The position numbers and the translations under genes are program-made. A DNA stretch of 34,290 nt from positions 1 to 34,290 of the forward strand of contig CAJXTR010000007.1 in the NCBI GenBank assembly GCA_913060465.1, read 5' to 3'. Below are positions 16,344 through 24,417 of this stretch, in pieces; position 1 is the first letter of the stretch; every line of letters begins with the position of its first letter. Under the pieces are notes generated by a model. The model did not search any database. It worked only from the letters and a program-made list of their open reading frames with translations, and was not told the DNA's origin. The stretch is from an uncultured Cryomorphaceae bacterium. Its GTDB lineage: Bacteria; Bacteroidota; Bacteroidia; Flavobacteriales; Schleiferiaceae.

Positions 16344-17272
16344 TATCGTGTGGTTTTGGGTTTTATCCAACGTGCCCAAAGCGGCAGTTGGTTCTCAACG
16401 TGAAAAAAGAACGGCTCGTTAATCGCACCGAATCCGCTGTAAAAGCGAGCTAATCCTGGAATGCTACTTCCTTCAAAATCTAGAATGTGGTCCATGCCTG
16501 ATTTAGAATGCACCATTTGATCGATGAGTAAAGTGGGAGCGCCAATACTCTTACCGTATTCTGAACTAGCATTAACTAAAAGTGTAGACCGGGCCCCATA
16601 GGTAATCCAAACTTGAGCGGCTACCAGAGTATTTCCTTCGTCAAAAACTGAGAGGACCTCAGCGCGTTTTTGGTACACACAGAACTCAAGTACCTTTTCA
16701 AAACCGGCTAAATTTTCGTCCGTAATGTTCGTTTTCTCCTGCGTAGAATGCTTCCATAAACGCAAAGCATCCTGAACGGTTGTCCAACTCCCCGGGGCCA
16801 ATTTTATTTGGTTCGCCTTTTTCAAGTTGCGTTTTGTTTGCGAACTATAATTGGCGGCCAATTCCTCATAGCACCCATGGGTTGGCAATACATAGTTGGC
16901 CAATTTCTTTGATTTCCAATGCTCGGGAATCTGAACCATTGGCGAGAGAAAAAATTCACCATAACGCACTTTGGTCATAGCGAACTTTACAAAATCCTCA
17001 GTTGCCTGGGCGTCTAATAATATACTGGAAAATGGACCCAGAGCTTGCGTTCCATAGGGACGAGTGGTGAAGCCCAAGCCGTTTTTTCGTCTTGGAAATA
17101 TGGGCATTACTGCTTCATAATCTCCGTAAACAATACCATCCCATCGCTCCGATACCCAATTCAAATACCAGCTAAAGCCATAAGGCTGTGGTTTTGGATG
17201 CGCGGAAACGCAACGATCCCATCGTTCAAAATCAATAGATTCCTGCGGAATGTATTTAAGGTTTAGCGGCAT
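16343..17272 (-). CDS. FemAB/GNAT-like acyl- or aminoacyltransferase
   Basis: 309 residues. The layout is a tandem GNAT fold of the FemAB / Acetyltransf_6 kind: an N-terminal half with PYGFSWYLNWVSERWDGIVYG (split: PYGFSWYLNW, VSERWDGIVYG) and VMPIFPRRKNGLGF. A basic SSQTKRNLKKANQIKL segment recalls FemAB proteins, and the second half has GNTLVAAQVWITYGARSTLLV and DFEGSSIPGLARFYSGFGA. Such proteins transfer an acyl or amino-acyl group to an amine on a glycan, peptide or lipid precursor. Members also occur beside polysaccharide deacetylases in exosortase-linked exopolysaccharide loci. Here it overlaps the deacetylase gene by 17 bp, suggesting that it modifies the amine the deacetylase exposes. 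Substrate is inference. Confidence 0.72.
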   Translation of the reverse strand: MPLNLKYIPQESIDFERWDRCVSAHPKPQPYGFSWYLNWVSERWDGIVYGDYEAVMPIFPRRKNGLGFTTRPYGTQALGPFSSILLDAQATEDFVKFAMTKVRYGEFFLSPMVQIPEHWKSKKLANYVLPTHGCYEELAANYSSQTKRNLKKANQIKLAPGSWTTVQDALRLWKHSTQEKTNITDENLAGFEKVLEFCVYQKRAEVLSVFDEGNTLVAAQVWITYGARSTLLVNASSEYGKSIGAPTLLIDQMVHSKSGMDHILDFEGSSIPGLARFYSGFGAINEPFFFHVENQLPLWARWIKPKTTR

Positions 17273-18566
17273 GAATCAATGATTTGTATACTTCTGCCCA
17301 TCCTTGCCATTGCGGCTCGAACTCAGAGAAGGTCCTATTGTGCCATACAGAAATCAACGTGCCTCCAACCGCCTTCACCTTTGGCACCCACTGAACCATG
17401 GCCTCTAACGAAGCTTGCGCGTCCATGCCAAGGTAATTGGCATCATAGTAGGTTACATCCATGAAGACAAAGGGGTGTATGGTAAGTGGTAGTTCCTGTT
17501 CCAATTCCAAGTCATAGAACGGATAAGCATTGGCAATACTCGCCCGAAAACCAGGTTGCTCTGTATATCCCATGCTGTATTCATCCTTAATCCCTAATTC
17601 AATGAGATTGCGGTAAGTATGGGGTGTACGCATCCGCAAATAGTGCTGGCGGCTCTGAAAAATTGGACGACGAATGACTTCCTGAAGCATATCTCGCTCC
17701 TTGCCTACCTGCTCTAACACGCTATCTGAGGCATAGCTGGGATGAATTCCCATTTGGGCCCAATCTGCAATTTCTCGTAGCGTAATAGCGGCATCCGTAC
17801 TGTACGGACTTACATTTCTGTCCTTCGGACCAAAGTCAGCAAAGAGCATAAAATAAAGTGCCTCTACACCAACCGTTTTGTTCCAATTACGTTGCTTCCT
17901 GAAAGTATCATATGGATCCCGACGCCAATTCCAAAGGGCGCCTAAGCGCATGCGCATGGCTTTAAAATCGAAAGCGAAGACATCTTTCACCAAAGCTCCG
18001 ATCGTTCTTAACGCACCTTTACCCTTAAAGGCAAAAAGATTATCAATATCAACCGTCGTTAGGTAGTTATACCGGTCTTCAAGGGAGAACTGCGCTCCAA
18101 ACCAAATTTTCCCCAAAGTAACCGCCCACTCATTCACTACTGGCCGATCCAGGAACCCATTGAGGTAGGCAAAACTTTCAGTAGCCGGAAATCTTCCGTG
18201 TGCATCTGCAATGAACGGCAAGTATTCCTCGTAGCGCGCAACCAAGAAAAACGTTGCCGCCAGCGGATCAAAGGGCAGGTCGCCTATTTGCCTCTGGCAC
18301 AAGGTTGGAATACCCTTCCAATTCCCAACATAAAACTCTTGCTCAACGATATCCTGCTCCCAAATAAGCTTATGCGGAAGAATCTGGAACGCATCATCGA
18401 CTGTGGCAGGTGAGTAATTTATCTTGAAGCCAGGGGCCAATTGAAAGGCCTCCAAGTCCGTGAATACGTTGAACTCAATTCCCATTGCGTGTTGAAACAA
18501 CACCTTGGCAGCCCATCGAAATCTTGGACTTTGTTGCTGGGTATATATGGAGATTAAGGCATCCAT
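17256..18566 (-). CDS. DUF7033 + polysaccharide deacetylase family protein
   Basis: 436 residues. The N-terminal third (about 1-165) fits the DUF7033 type found ahead of deacetylase domains (DPLAATFFLVARYEEYLPF). The C-terminal part is a NodB-like deacetylase. Its metal/catalytic Asp motif is the variant TVDID (171-175), followed by GIHPSY with His274, RQHYLRM with His308, the GFRAS segment (339-343) with NAYPFYDLE, and a late VWHN (407-410). The family removes acetyl groups from N-acetylated sugars in surface polysaccharides. There is no signal peptide, so it would act in the cytoplasm on precursors unless exported otherwise. It overlaps the SDR gene by 13 bp and the FemAB-like gene by 17 bp. 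Confidence 0.82.
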   Translation of the reverse strand: MDALISIYTQQQSPRFRWAAKVLFQHAMGIEFNVFTDLEAFQLAPGFKINYSPATVDDAFQILPHKLIWEQDIVEQEFYVGNWKGIPTLCQRQIGDLPFDPLAATFFLVARYEEYLPFIADAHGRFPATESFAYLNGFLDRPVVNEWAVTLGKIWFGAQFSLEDRYNYLTTVDIDNLFAFKGKGALRTIGALVKDVFAFDFKAMRMRLGALWNWRRDPYDTFRKQRNWNKTVGVEALYFMLFADFGPKDRNVSPYSTDAAITLREIADWAQMGIHPSYASDSVLEQVGKERDMLQEVIRRPIFQSRQHYLRMRTPHTYRNLIELGIKDEYSMGYTEQPGFRASIANAYPFYDLELEQELPLTIHPFVFMDVTYYDANYLGMDAQASLEAMVQWVPKVKAVGGTLISVWHNRTFSEFEPQWQGWAEVYKSLIHAAKP

Positions 18567-19264
18567 TGCGCGCCGTTAATGTGTATAGTTTGCCCTGAAG
18601 TGTATTCACTTTTCACCAAATAGTCAATGGCAGCAGCAATTTGCTCAGGACGTCCAAAATGGTCCATAGGAATACCGCGCTTAACCTCTTCAAGTAAAGG
18701 TTCTGGCACATCATGCAACATTCCCGCATTCATGTATCCATAGGCGATGGTATTGGCTGTAATTCCCTTTGTAGACACATCGATTGCCACGCCACGCATA
18801 TAGCCTTCCAAAGCACTTTTTGAAGCTGAATAAGCACTAGTCCCAAAGGAAGGTTTATGGGCCACTACTGAACTTATACTGATAATCCTTCCGAAGGACT
18901 GAGTACGCATAGCCGGTAAGGCAAGCTGGGTACATCTCACCGCACTTAAGAAGTTTGTATCCATTACTTTTTGCATTTCCGCTGCGTCCAATTTCCACGC
19001 CGCAGCAGCATGTGCCACGCCCGCGTTATTGACTAATACATCCACACCACCTTGCGCAGCAACCCATTCAAAAAGCGCATGAACATCTTCCTCCTTAGTT
19101 AAATCAGCCGGAAAAACTTTTGCTGGAATTCCTTGTGCTTCGCAATGTGCTTTCAAAGCATCAGCGGCACGAGTGGTGAGCAAAAGGGTATAGCCCAAAG
19201 CTTGTAGCTCCGGTAAGATAGCCTTCGAAATTCCCCCGCCTGCGCCGGTCAATAGTAGATTCAT
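18554..19264 (-). CDS. Short-chain dehydrogenase/reductase (FabG-like)
   Basis: 236 residues, classical SDR. The NAD(P)-binding motif TGAGGGIS (6-13) differs slightly from TGxxxGIG. The NNAG motif is at 79-82, and the active site is Ser131/132 in SISSVV with Tyr145 and Lys149 in SAYSASKSA. It ends HINGAQWMP, close to FabG-like reductases. Such proteins reduce 3-oxoacyl thioesters or oxidise and reduce sugars. The ATG overlaps the stop of the AAC(3)-like gene (ATGA). Next to an AAC(3)-family acyltransferase, a reductase making a 3-hydroxyacyl donor for amino-sugar acylation is plausible. However, no acyl carrier protein or ligase is present in the window, so a sugar substrate is equally possible. 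Confidence 0.85.
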   Translation of the reverse strand: MNLLLTGAGGGISKAILPELQALGYTLLLTTRAADALKAHCEAQGIPAKVFPADLTKEEDVHALFEWVAAQGGVDVLVNNAGVAHAAAAWKLDAAEMQKVMDTNFLSAVRCTQLALPAMRTQSFGRIISISSVVAHKPSFGTSAYSASKSALEGYMRGVAIDVSTKGITANTIAYGYMNAGMLHDVPEPLLEEVKRGIPMDHFGRPEQIAAAIDYLVKSEYTSGQTIHINGAQWMP

Positions 19265-20163
19265 GATTTGCCTTCCGGGGTATACATGGTTACCCCATTT
19301 TTATAGTACGCTTCTAAAAGTACCGATTTAAATTTTTCACCATCCACCAAGAGGCTTGGTGCTTCTCCAATGGTAACATGCTTGAGTGCCCCTTGTTCTT
19401 CCAACAATGGAATCAAACCATCGCACTTTCTAAGAGCGCTCGTTGCTGGATTATGCACCTTGGATACAACACTAACGTTTCTTCCACCCGCCAATTGTAC
19501 GTTATACGTTTTGCTTTGTGGCAAATACACTTCGAACGAAAAGTTTTTCCATCCAATCAAATCTTCAATCGCATGTAGACTTGTTCCGCTGTTGATCAGC
19601 GTTGTGCCAATGTATAGGAGTTGACCTCCTCGTTCGAGGTGCTTTTGCCAAGGGCTTGATGGTCCATAGGAAGTGCCGTCGGTATGGTGACCTCGCACAT
19701 ACCACTGTGCCTCAGGCCCCTTGACAGCAACCGGCTCCAATGGATGTGCACTGCGTGCATCAGCCACGCTACTTCTAAAATATTCTGTGATCGCACCCAT
19801 TTTTGAAGGCGTTGATTCGACTTCAAAAGTTGAAAGCTCATGTTCCGCTTGTAGAGTTACAACCGGGCTCGAAGGCATCAACAGATGCGCTTGAGGACCT
19901 ATGGCTTGTAGCAGTGCATCGACCACCGCAGCTGGACCTCCTTCTATGTAGCCTATTTTACTCATTGCACTGTGTACGAGCAAGTCCTTGCCATAATCCA
20001 CACCAGCATCTTGCAAGGACTGAAGAAGACTAGCTGTATTCCAGACCTTACCTGAAGCCCTTTTGGACTCAAGCTGCTTGCGCACTTTATTCTTCTTTCG
20101 GCGGCGGTTCCATTCTAGAATGAATCCAGGTACCAGTGATCTGATTATATCTCTACTACTCAT
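19261..20163 (-). CDS. AAC(3)-family N-acyltransferase
   Basis: 300 residues. The first 40 are basic (NRRRKKNKVRKQL) and precede the Antibiotic_NAT fold. Family motifs are LLVHSAMSKIGYIEGGPAAVVDALLQ (split: LLVHSAMSKIGYIEGG, PAAVVDALLQ), LLMPSSPV, MGAITEYFR, SAHPLEPVAVKGP, TSYGPSSPWQKHLERGG, LLYIGTTL and TSLHAIED with His197 and Glu200, which match the acetyl-CoA/amine active site. Named members acetylate the 3-amino group of aminoglycosides, but many homologs sit in polysaccharide loci and acylate amino sugars. The latter is favoured here by the overlapping toroid, SDR and deacetylase genes. It should not be read as a resistance gene. Confidence 0.82.
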   Translation of the reverse strand: MSSRDIIRSLVPGFILEWNRRRKKNKVRKQLESKRASGKVWNTASLLQSLQDAGVDYGKDLLVHSAMSKIGYIEGGPAAVVDALLQAIGPQAHLLMPSSPVVTLQAEHELSTFEVESTPSKMGAITEYFRSSVADARSAHPLEPVAVKGPEAQWYVRGHHTDGTSYGPSSPWQKHLERGGQLLYIGTTLINSGTSLHAIEDLIGWKNFSFEVYLPQSKTYNVQLAGGRNVSVVSKVHNPATSALRKCDGLIPLLEEQGALKHVTIGEAPSLLVDGEKFKSVLLEAYYKNGVTMYTPEGKS

Positions 20164-21358
20164 TGTCCCAATTTAAACCATTCATGAGGCTATCGACCAT
20201 GTATTTCGTCGCCCAGTTCGGCAATCCAAAAGTCTCATACCTTCCCCACATAGGGAACGAACCTTGTAGAGCTCCTGCCACATCGACATGAGCACGCGCA
20301 CCATTTGTGGCGATAACAGATAACAACGTATTCATCTCATCACGAGCGGCTTGGGCCCAAGAAGTTTGACCTTGCGATATAAGTTTATGCCAAACTATGG
20401 CCAATTGGGCACCTCCAGTGGGGATAAAGGCCTCTGAACCCTTCCAATTCGAATCATACCGCCCATGAAGCAATCCATTTTCTAAGAAAGTTTTAGCCAA
20501 TACCTCAGCTGCGTTTTGAGCTGCATTGATGTAGTTTTCGTTTTGTAGCATTACCCCACTATCCAAAAGTCCATCAATGGTATAGGCGATGGTGTGAATG
20601 ATCGGCGCATGATTTTTATGCAATGTATTGTCGCAGTTGGCGAACCAGAAATTTTCACTTTGCTGTGTAAGCACCCAATCCAAGTGCCTAGTCGCATGGG
20701 ATTCCCAACTTACCTTATGCTCAGGAAAATGGGGCAGCCATTCAAGAATGGGGGCAACTACATAGGTACCATAAACGCGTACTGCGCCCATAAAATCATT
20801 CTTTGAAAACTTACCCTCTTCATCCAACTGATTCCAAATCCAGTGTATAGCGCGCCCAGCAGCTTCCTTGTATGCTGAAGATCCGCTGTGGTCATAGAGT
20901 GCTAAAAGCCCTCGGAGAATTTGACCAGTATTGAAGACCACAGAAGGTCGGTTTTGATGTACATAACCGCCAGGCCATCCACCATCACCGTGCTGGATAG
21001 ACAGCAGCCATTGACCTGCGGCTAGTGCGCTTTTTTCAGCTTCCTCTGACCAGGGTGCGGACTTTCTTTTGCTGTACCGCAATAAGGATGGAATGATATA
21101 ACCGGTAGTTTCCGGGTATGCGCTCGTCCAACCTTTATGATGGTAATAGGTTCCTGAACCGGCATCATTACCCTGCTCGATACTGTGAATTAACCAGCGT
21201 ATGCCATGGTGAAGACTGCGCTCAAGATCGCCTTGGTTATGGTATTTACGGTAGGATTTTAAGTAGACTAATTTATTCCACTCGGCGAACATGTAGCGCC
21301 AGTGATCATACCTCCCCAAAAAACTGCCCCACCTTTGGGCATAGGCCATTACTCCCAT
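20156..21358 (-). CDS. Alpha/alpha-toroid protein of surface-polysaccharide loci
   Basis: 400 residues, no signal peptide. It is a repeat of helix pairs with conserved aromatic/Gly motifs: GWTSAYPETTGYIIPSLLRY, WLLSIQHGDGGWPGG, VFNTGQILRGLLALY, THTIAYTIDGLLDSG-like IIHTIAYTIDGLLDSG, LLHGRYDSNW, PTGGAQLAIVWHKL and GSFPMWGRYETFGLPNWATKY. This is the prenyltransferase/squalene-oxidase-repeat or glycoside-hydrolase-like (alpha/alpha)6 toroid, in a family often seen in exopolysaccharide clusters and sometimes misnamed in databases. Toroid relatives include hydrolases, lyases and uronyl epimerases; no activity is known to me for this group. The ATG overlaps the radC stop as TAATG, and its end overlaps the AAC(3)-like gene by 8 bp. 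Confidence 0.7.
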   Translation of the reverse strand: MGVMAYAQRWGSFLGRYDHWRYMFAEWNKLVYLKSYRKYHNQGDLERSLHHGIRWLIHSIEQGNDAGSGTYYHHKGWTSAYPETTGYIIPSLLRYSKRKSAPWSEEAEKSALAAGQWLLSIQHGDGGWPGGYVHQNRPSVVFNTGQILRGLLALYDHSGSSAYKEAAGRAIHWIWNQLDEEGKFSKNDFMGAVRVYGTYVVAPILEWLPHFPEHKVSWESHATRHLDWVLTQQSENFWFANCDNTLHKNHAPIIHTIAYTIDGLLDSGVMLQNENYINAAQNAAEVLAKTFLENGLLHGRYDSNWKGSEAFIPTGGAQLAIVWHKLISQGQTSWAQAARDEMNTLLSVIATNGARAHVDVAGALQGSFPMWGRYETFGLPNWATKYMVDSLMNGLNWDNE

Positions 21359-21993
21359 TACAGCAATCCTTGATCTGAAAAGCTAAAGTAGCCACTACGC
21401 GCCACAATCAAGTGGTCTAGCAGCTTGATATCTAAAGTATCTGCAGCCGCGCTAAGTTTTCGCGTCATCCGCTTGTCATTTTCACTTGGAACCAAGGCTC
21501 CGCTTGGATGGTTATGGGCGACAATTATGGCGGTAGCATTCCAATGCAATGCTTTTTTCAAAATCAAACGAACATCGGTCACCGTTCCTGTCAAGCCGCC
21601 TCGAAAAAGCTGATGACAAGCTAATGGTGCATGAGCACGATTTAAATACAGCACATGAAACTCTTCGTGAGCAGGAAATTGAAGATGCTTAAAATGAGCA
21701 TAGGCATCTTGGCTTTTTCGAATGGTCGTTTCGATTGGTTTTGGGATGCTCCACGCTTGGTGTAAGGCAAGCACGGCCATGATTTGTTTGGCTTTCACGG
21801 GGCCAATTCCTTTAATCTCGCGCAGCGCATCTTCATCTACCTGTAAGATGCTGTTAAAATCTAAGAAGTGGTCGTTTAGGGCCGATTCTAATTCGTCAAC
21901 ACTTTGGTACTTCGTTCCAGCGTTGAGCACGAAACTAAGCAGCTTGGCGTTCGACCATTGACGAGAGGCCTCATAAAAGGATTGTTTTTCCAT
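21358..21993 (-). CDS. radC: RadC/JAB-domain protein
   Basis: 211 residues from the ATG at 21993 (MEKQSFYEASRQWSNAKLL). Starts at 21999 or further upstream would add atypical residues. A helix-hairpin-helix (IKGIGPVKAKQIMAV, about 60-74) precedes a JAMM/MPN domain with EFHVLYLNRAH, TGTVTDVRLILKKAL and the zinc motif HNHPSG (160-165) with Asp173. The family's biochemical role is uncertain; the old link to recombination repair is not supported for all members. It heads the minus-strand run, and its stop overlaps the toroid gene start. It is divergent from the glycosyltransferase across about 70 bp. Confidence 0.93.
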   Translation of the reverse strand: MEKQSFYEASRQWSNAKLLSFVLNAGTKYQSVDELESALNDHFLDFNSILQVDEDALREIKGIGPVKAKQIMAVLALHQAWSIPKPIETTIRKSQDAYAHFKHLQFPAHEEFHVLYLNRAHAPLACHQLFRGGLTGTVTDVRLILKKALHWNATAIIVAHNHPSGALVPSENDKRMTRKLSAAADTLDIKLLDHLIVARSGYFSFSDQGLL

Positions 21994-22063
21994 GATCATA
22001 TGTTTAGGTAAGGGGTTCCTATTCAAACTAAAACGGACCAAAGAAATATCCTACTTTTAGGGC

Positions 22064-23143
22064 GTGAAGATTGCAGTATTAGGATCGCGTGGTATTCCAA
22101 ACCGATATGGTGGCTTTGAAGAAATGGCCGCTCAAACCGCACCCCTGTGGGTGGCAGCGGGTCATGAGGTAGTTGTTTATACCACCAGCGATCATCCCGA
22201 TCCTCAAAAAAGTTATGAAGGGGTTCGTATCAAGCATATTTACAATCCCGAAAAATCGTTGGGGCTAGCAGGCCAATTCGTTTACGACTTGCTTTGTATT
22301 CTAGATGCACGTCGCCAAAATTTTGACGTTATCCTGCAGCTAGGCTATACAACAAGCGGAATTTGGTCCTTTTTATGGCCTAAGAAAAAGACCATTACCA
22401 ACATGGATGGGCTCGAACACCAGCGCGCAAAATATGCGGGGCTGCTATCTGTATTTCTAAAATGGAGTGAGCGCAGAGCGGTGAAGCGTTCAAAACTTTT
22501 AATTGCTGACAATCCGGAAATAGCGAGGTATTTGAGCAAATATAATTGGCCCATAAGGACCATTGCCTATGGGTCAAACGTCATAAACGCACCGAAGAAT
22601 GCATCTAACCTGCTCAAAGAAGCAGGGCTGCCTTCGGATAACTTCCACGTGCACATCGGAAGAATTCAACCCGACAACCATGTTGCAGAAATCTTAGAAG
22701 CTGCGAAGGAAACTGGAGAAACGTTGGTAGCCATAGGCGACTACACCACCAAATACGGTAAAAAGCTTAAGTCGCAGTTCGATTGTCAAAACATACTGTT
22801 CCCAGGGACCATTTACGACAAGGAGGTTTTGAATGCGTTGCGATCCCAATGCACTTTTTACCTGCATGGACATAGTGTTGGTGGAACGAACCCCGCGTTG
22901 CTTGAAGCTATGGGGTGTGGCGCAATGGTATTAGCACACGACAACCCTTTTAACGCGAGTGTATTAGGAGGATTAGGTGCTTTATGGGAAGATGAAGATG
23001 CGCTCAAGCAGCTGCTGGTTCAGCGACCGAGCGATGCCATTCGATCGGAGCAGGCGGCTATTTCTAAGGAGCGTATTCAGACGCACTTTAATTGGCCACT
23101 CATTGCAGATCAATACCTGGCAGCCTTTGCCGAAATCCAATAA
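22064..23143 (+). CDS. GT4 glycosyltransferase with DUF1972 N-domain
   Basis: 359 residues with a GTG start, forced by the in-frame TAG at 22058-22060. The N-terminal half is DUF1972 (rhamnosyltransferase-like): KIAVLGSRGIPNRYGGFEE, EVVVYTTSDHP, VILQLGYTTSGIWSF and TITNMDGLEHQRAKYAG. The C-terminal GT-B domain has VHIGRIQPDNHVAEILEAA and the donor-binding segment FYLHGHSVGGTNPALLEAMGCG with its conserved Glu. The family transfers a nucleotide-activated sugar during lipid-linked glycan or O-antigen synthesis in the cytoplasm. Being divergent from the glycan-type cassette, it may contribute to the same polysaccharide. TACTTTTA (22052-22059) is one mismatch from the Bacteroidota -7 element and very close to the start. 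Confidence 0.88.
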   Translation: MKIAVLGSRGIPNRYGGFEEMAAQTAPLWVAAGHEVVVYTTSDHPDPQKSYEGVRIKHIYNPEKSLGLAGQFVYDLLCILDARRQNFDVILQLGYTTSGIWSFLWPKKKTITNMDGLEHQRAKYAGLLSVFLKWSERRAVKRSKLLIADNPEIARYLSKYNWPIRTIAYGSNVINAPKNASNLLKEAGLPSDNFHVHIGRIQPDNHVAEILEAAKETGETLVAIGDYTTKYGKKLKSQFDCQNILFPGTIYDKEVLNALRSQCTFYLHGHSVGGTNPALLEAMGCGAMVLAHDNPFNASVLGGLGALWEDEDALKQLLVQRPSDAIRSEQAAISKERIQTHFNWPLIADQYLAAFAEIQ

Positions 23144-23172
23144 AAAAGCCCCACAACTTTCGCTGTAGGGCT
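23141..23172 (-). terminator. Intrinsic terminator for queA
   Basis: Read on the minus strand, AGCCCTACA and TGTGGGGCT form a 9-bp stem with one G-T wobble, an 8-base loop and a following run of six T. The hairpin lies 21 bp after the queA stop, and the T tract runs into the glycosyltransferase stop codon. On the plus strand the wobble becomes a C-A mismatch and the T tract is poor, so it acts mainly for queA. Confidence 0.75.
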
Positions 23173-23193
23173 CATGTTTATTGGCTTTTTCGA

Positions 23194-24249
23194 TTAGATG
23201 ATCAACATCGCATCACCAAAAGCTAAGAATCTATATTTCTCCTTAATGGCTTCATTGATAGCATGCATAGCCAAATCATGACCCATCATCGCACTATTCA
23301 TCATCAACAAAGTAGAACCAGGAGGATGGAAGTTCGTAATCATGGAATCCGGAATTTGGATTTCATAAGGCGGGAAGATGAATTTGTTTGTCCAACCCGC
23401 ATTTCCAGTAATACGACCTCCGGTAGTTAATGAACTCTCCAACGTACGAACAGTCGTCGTACCCACGGCGCAGATGCGCTTTTTGTTCGATAGGGCATCA
23501 TTGACCATATCGGCAGTACTTTGTGGTAAGAAGTATTGTTCGCTGTCCATTTTATGCTTGCTCAAATCCTCTACCTCAACAGGGCGGAAGGTTCCAAGAC
23601 CAACATGGTGGGTAAGCTCTGGCAAGTGAACACCTTTAATTTCCAAGCGCTTCAACAAGTGCTTAGAAAAATGTAGGCCAGCTACGGGAGCAGCTACAGC
23701 ACCCTCTTCTTTGGCGAAAATGGTCTGGTAACGCTCGCCATCTTCTTCGGTCGGCTCACGGTTAATGTACTTTGGCAATGGAGTCTCGCCCATTTCCTTC
23801 AACTTAGCACGAAACTCTTCATAGCTACCGTCAAAAAGGAATCTAAGTGTACGGCCTCTTGAGGTGGTGTTATCAATAACCTCAGCAACCAATGAATCAT
23901 CTTCACCGAAGTAAAGTTTGTTACCTATTCTAATCTTACGCGCAGGGTCAACCAACACGTCCCACAATCTGCTTTCAGCGTTCAATTCGCGGAGCAAGAA
24001 AACTTCGATGCGCGCACCAGTCTTTTCTTTATTCCCCCACATGCGAGCTGGGAAGACTTTAGTATTATTTAACACCATTACATCACCATCTTCGAAGTAA
24101 TCAATGACGTTGTGGAAATGCTTGTGTTCGATTTCGCCGGTGTCTTTGTGAACGACCATTAGGCGGCTATCATCACGGTGGATGGTAGGTTCTTGAGCGA
24201 TCAATTCTTTGGGTAGATCATACTCAAAGTGAGAGAGTTTCATTTTCAT
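23194..24249 (-). CDS. queA: tRNA S-adenosylmethionine ribosyltransferase-isomerase QueA
   Basis: 351 residues (349 if the second Met is used). QueA transfers and rearranges the ribose of SAM onto 7-aminomethyl-7-deazaguanine at wobble position 34 of tRNA, giving epoxyqueuosine. The N-terminus [15 protein letters not shown] is typical. Other family segments are [83 protein letters not shown] and [13 protein letters not shown]. It is a single-gene transcript with a good promoter at 24285-24316 and its own terminator. Other queuosine genes are not in the window. Confidence 0.95.
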   Translation of the reverse strand: MKMKLSHFEYDLPKELIAQEPTIHRDDSRLMVVHKDTGEIEHKHFHNVIDYFEDGDVMVLNNTKVFPARMWGNKEKTGARIEVFLLRELNAESRLWDVLVDPARKIRIGNKLYFGEDDSLVAEVIDNTTSRGRTLRFLFDGSYEEFRAKLKEMGETPLPKYINREPTEEDGERYQTIFAKEEGAVAAPVAGLHFSKHLLKRLEIKGVHLPELTHHVGLGTFRPVEVEDLSKHKMDSEQYFLPQSTADMVNDALSNKKRICAVGTTTVRTLESSLTTGGRITGNAGWTNKFIFPPYEIQIPDSMITNFHPPGSTLLMMNSAMMGHDLAMHAINEAIKEKYRFLAFGDAMLII

Positions 24250-24284
24250 AGCTTACGGGCTTTGAAATTATAATTAGAAAGATG

Positions 24285-24316
24285 CAAAAGTACGATTTCG
24301 GCACCCCCCTTGTCAA
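24285..24316 (-). promoter_or_regulatory. Bacteroidota-type promoter for queA
   Basis: On the minus strand TTG (24316-24314), a 21-base spacer and TACTTTTG (24292-24285) match the Bacteroidota consensus TTG-N17-23-TAnnTTTG exactly. The inferred start near 24279 leaves a leader of about 30 nt before the queA ATG. Confidence 0.65.
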
Positions 24317-24332
24317 GTAAACAGCAAAGGAA

Positions 24333-24345
24333 TGTTCTGTGAACA
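24333..24345. promoter_or_regulatory. Possible operator palindrome
   Basis: TGTTC-TGT-GAACA is a perfect 5-bp inverted repeat lying between the -33 elements of the two divergent promoters. Its size and position fit a regulator site for either or both, but one short palindrome can occur by chance. Confidence 0.3.
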
Positions 24346-24358
24346 ATCAAAAGAGTGG

Positions 24359-24389
24359 TTGTGTTAGATTGATATAGGTTTTAAATTTG
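24359..24389 (+). promoter_or_regulatory. Bacteroidota-type promoter for the 24418 gene
   Basis: TTG (24359-24361), a 20-base spacer and TAAATTTG (24382-24389) match the -33/-7 consensus. The inferred start near 24395 gives a leader of about 23 nt before the ATG at 24418. Confidence 0.6.
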
Positions 24390-24417
24390 AGGTACCAATT
24401 AAAATTTAATCATTCCA

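Noticed and set aside
16344-16379. 12-residue N-terminal extension of the YjjG-like protein
   Set aside because: The ATG at 16343 overlaps the upstream stop (TAATG) and begins at the conserved HAD strand.
19261-20163. Aminoglycoside resistance gene
   Set aside because: The fold fits, but the gene is embedded in an overlapping operon of carbohydrate-type enzymes with no mobile element or resistance context.
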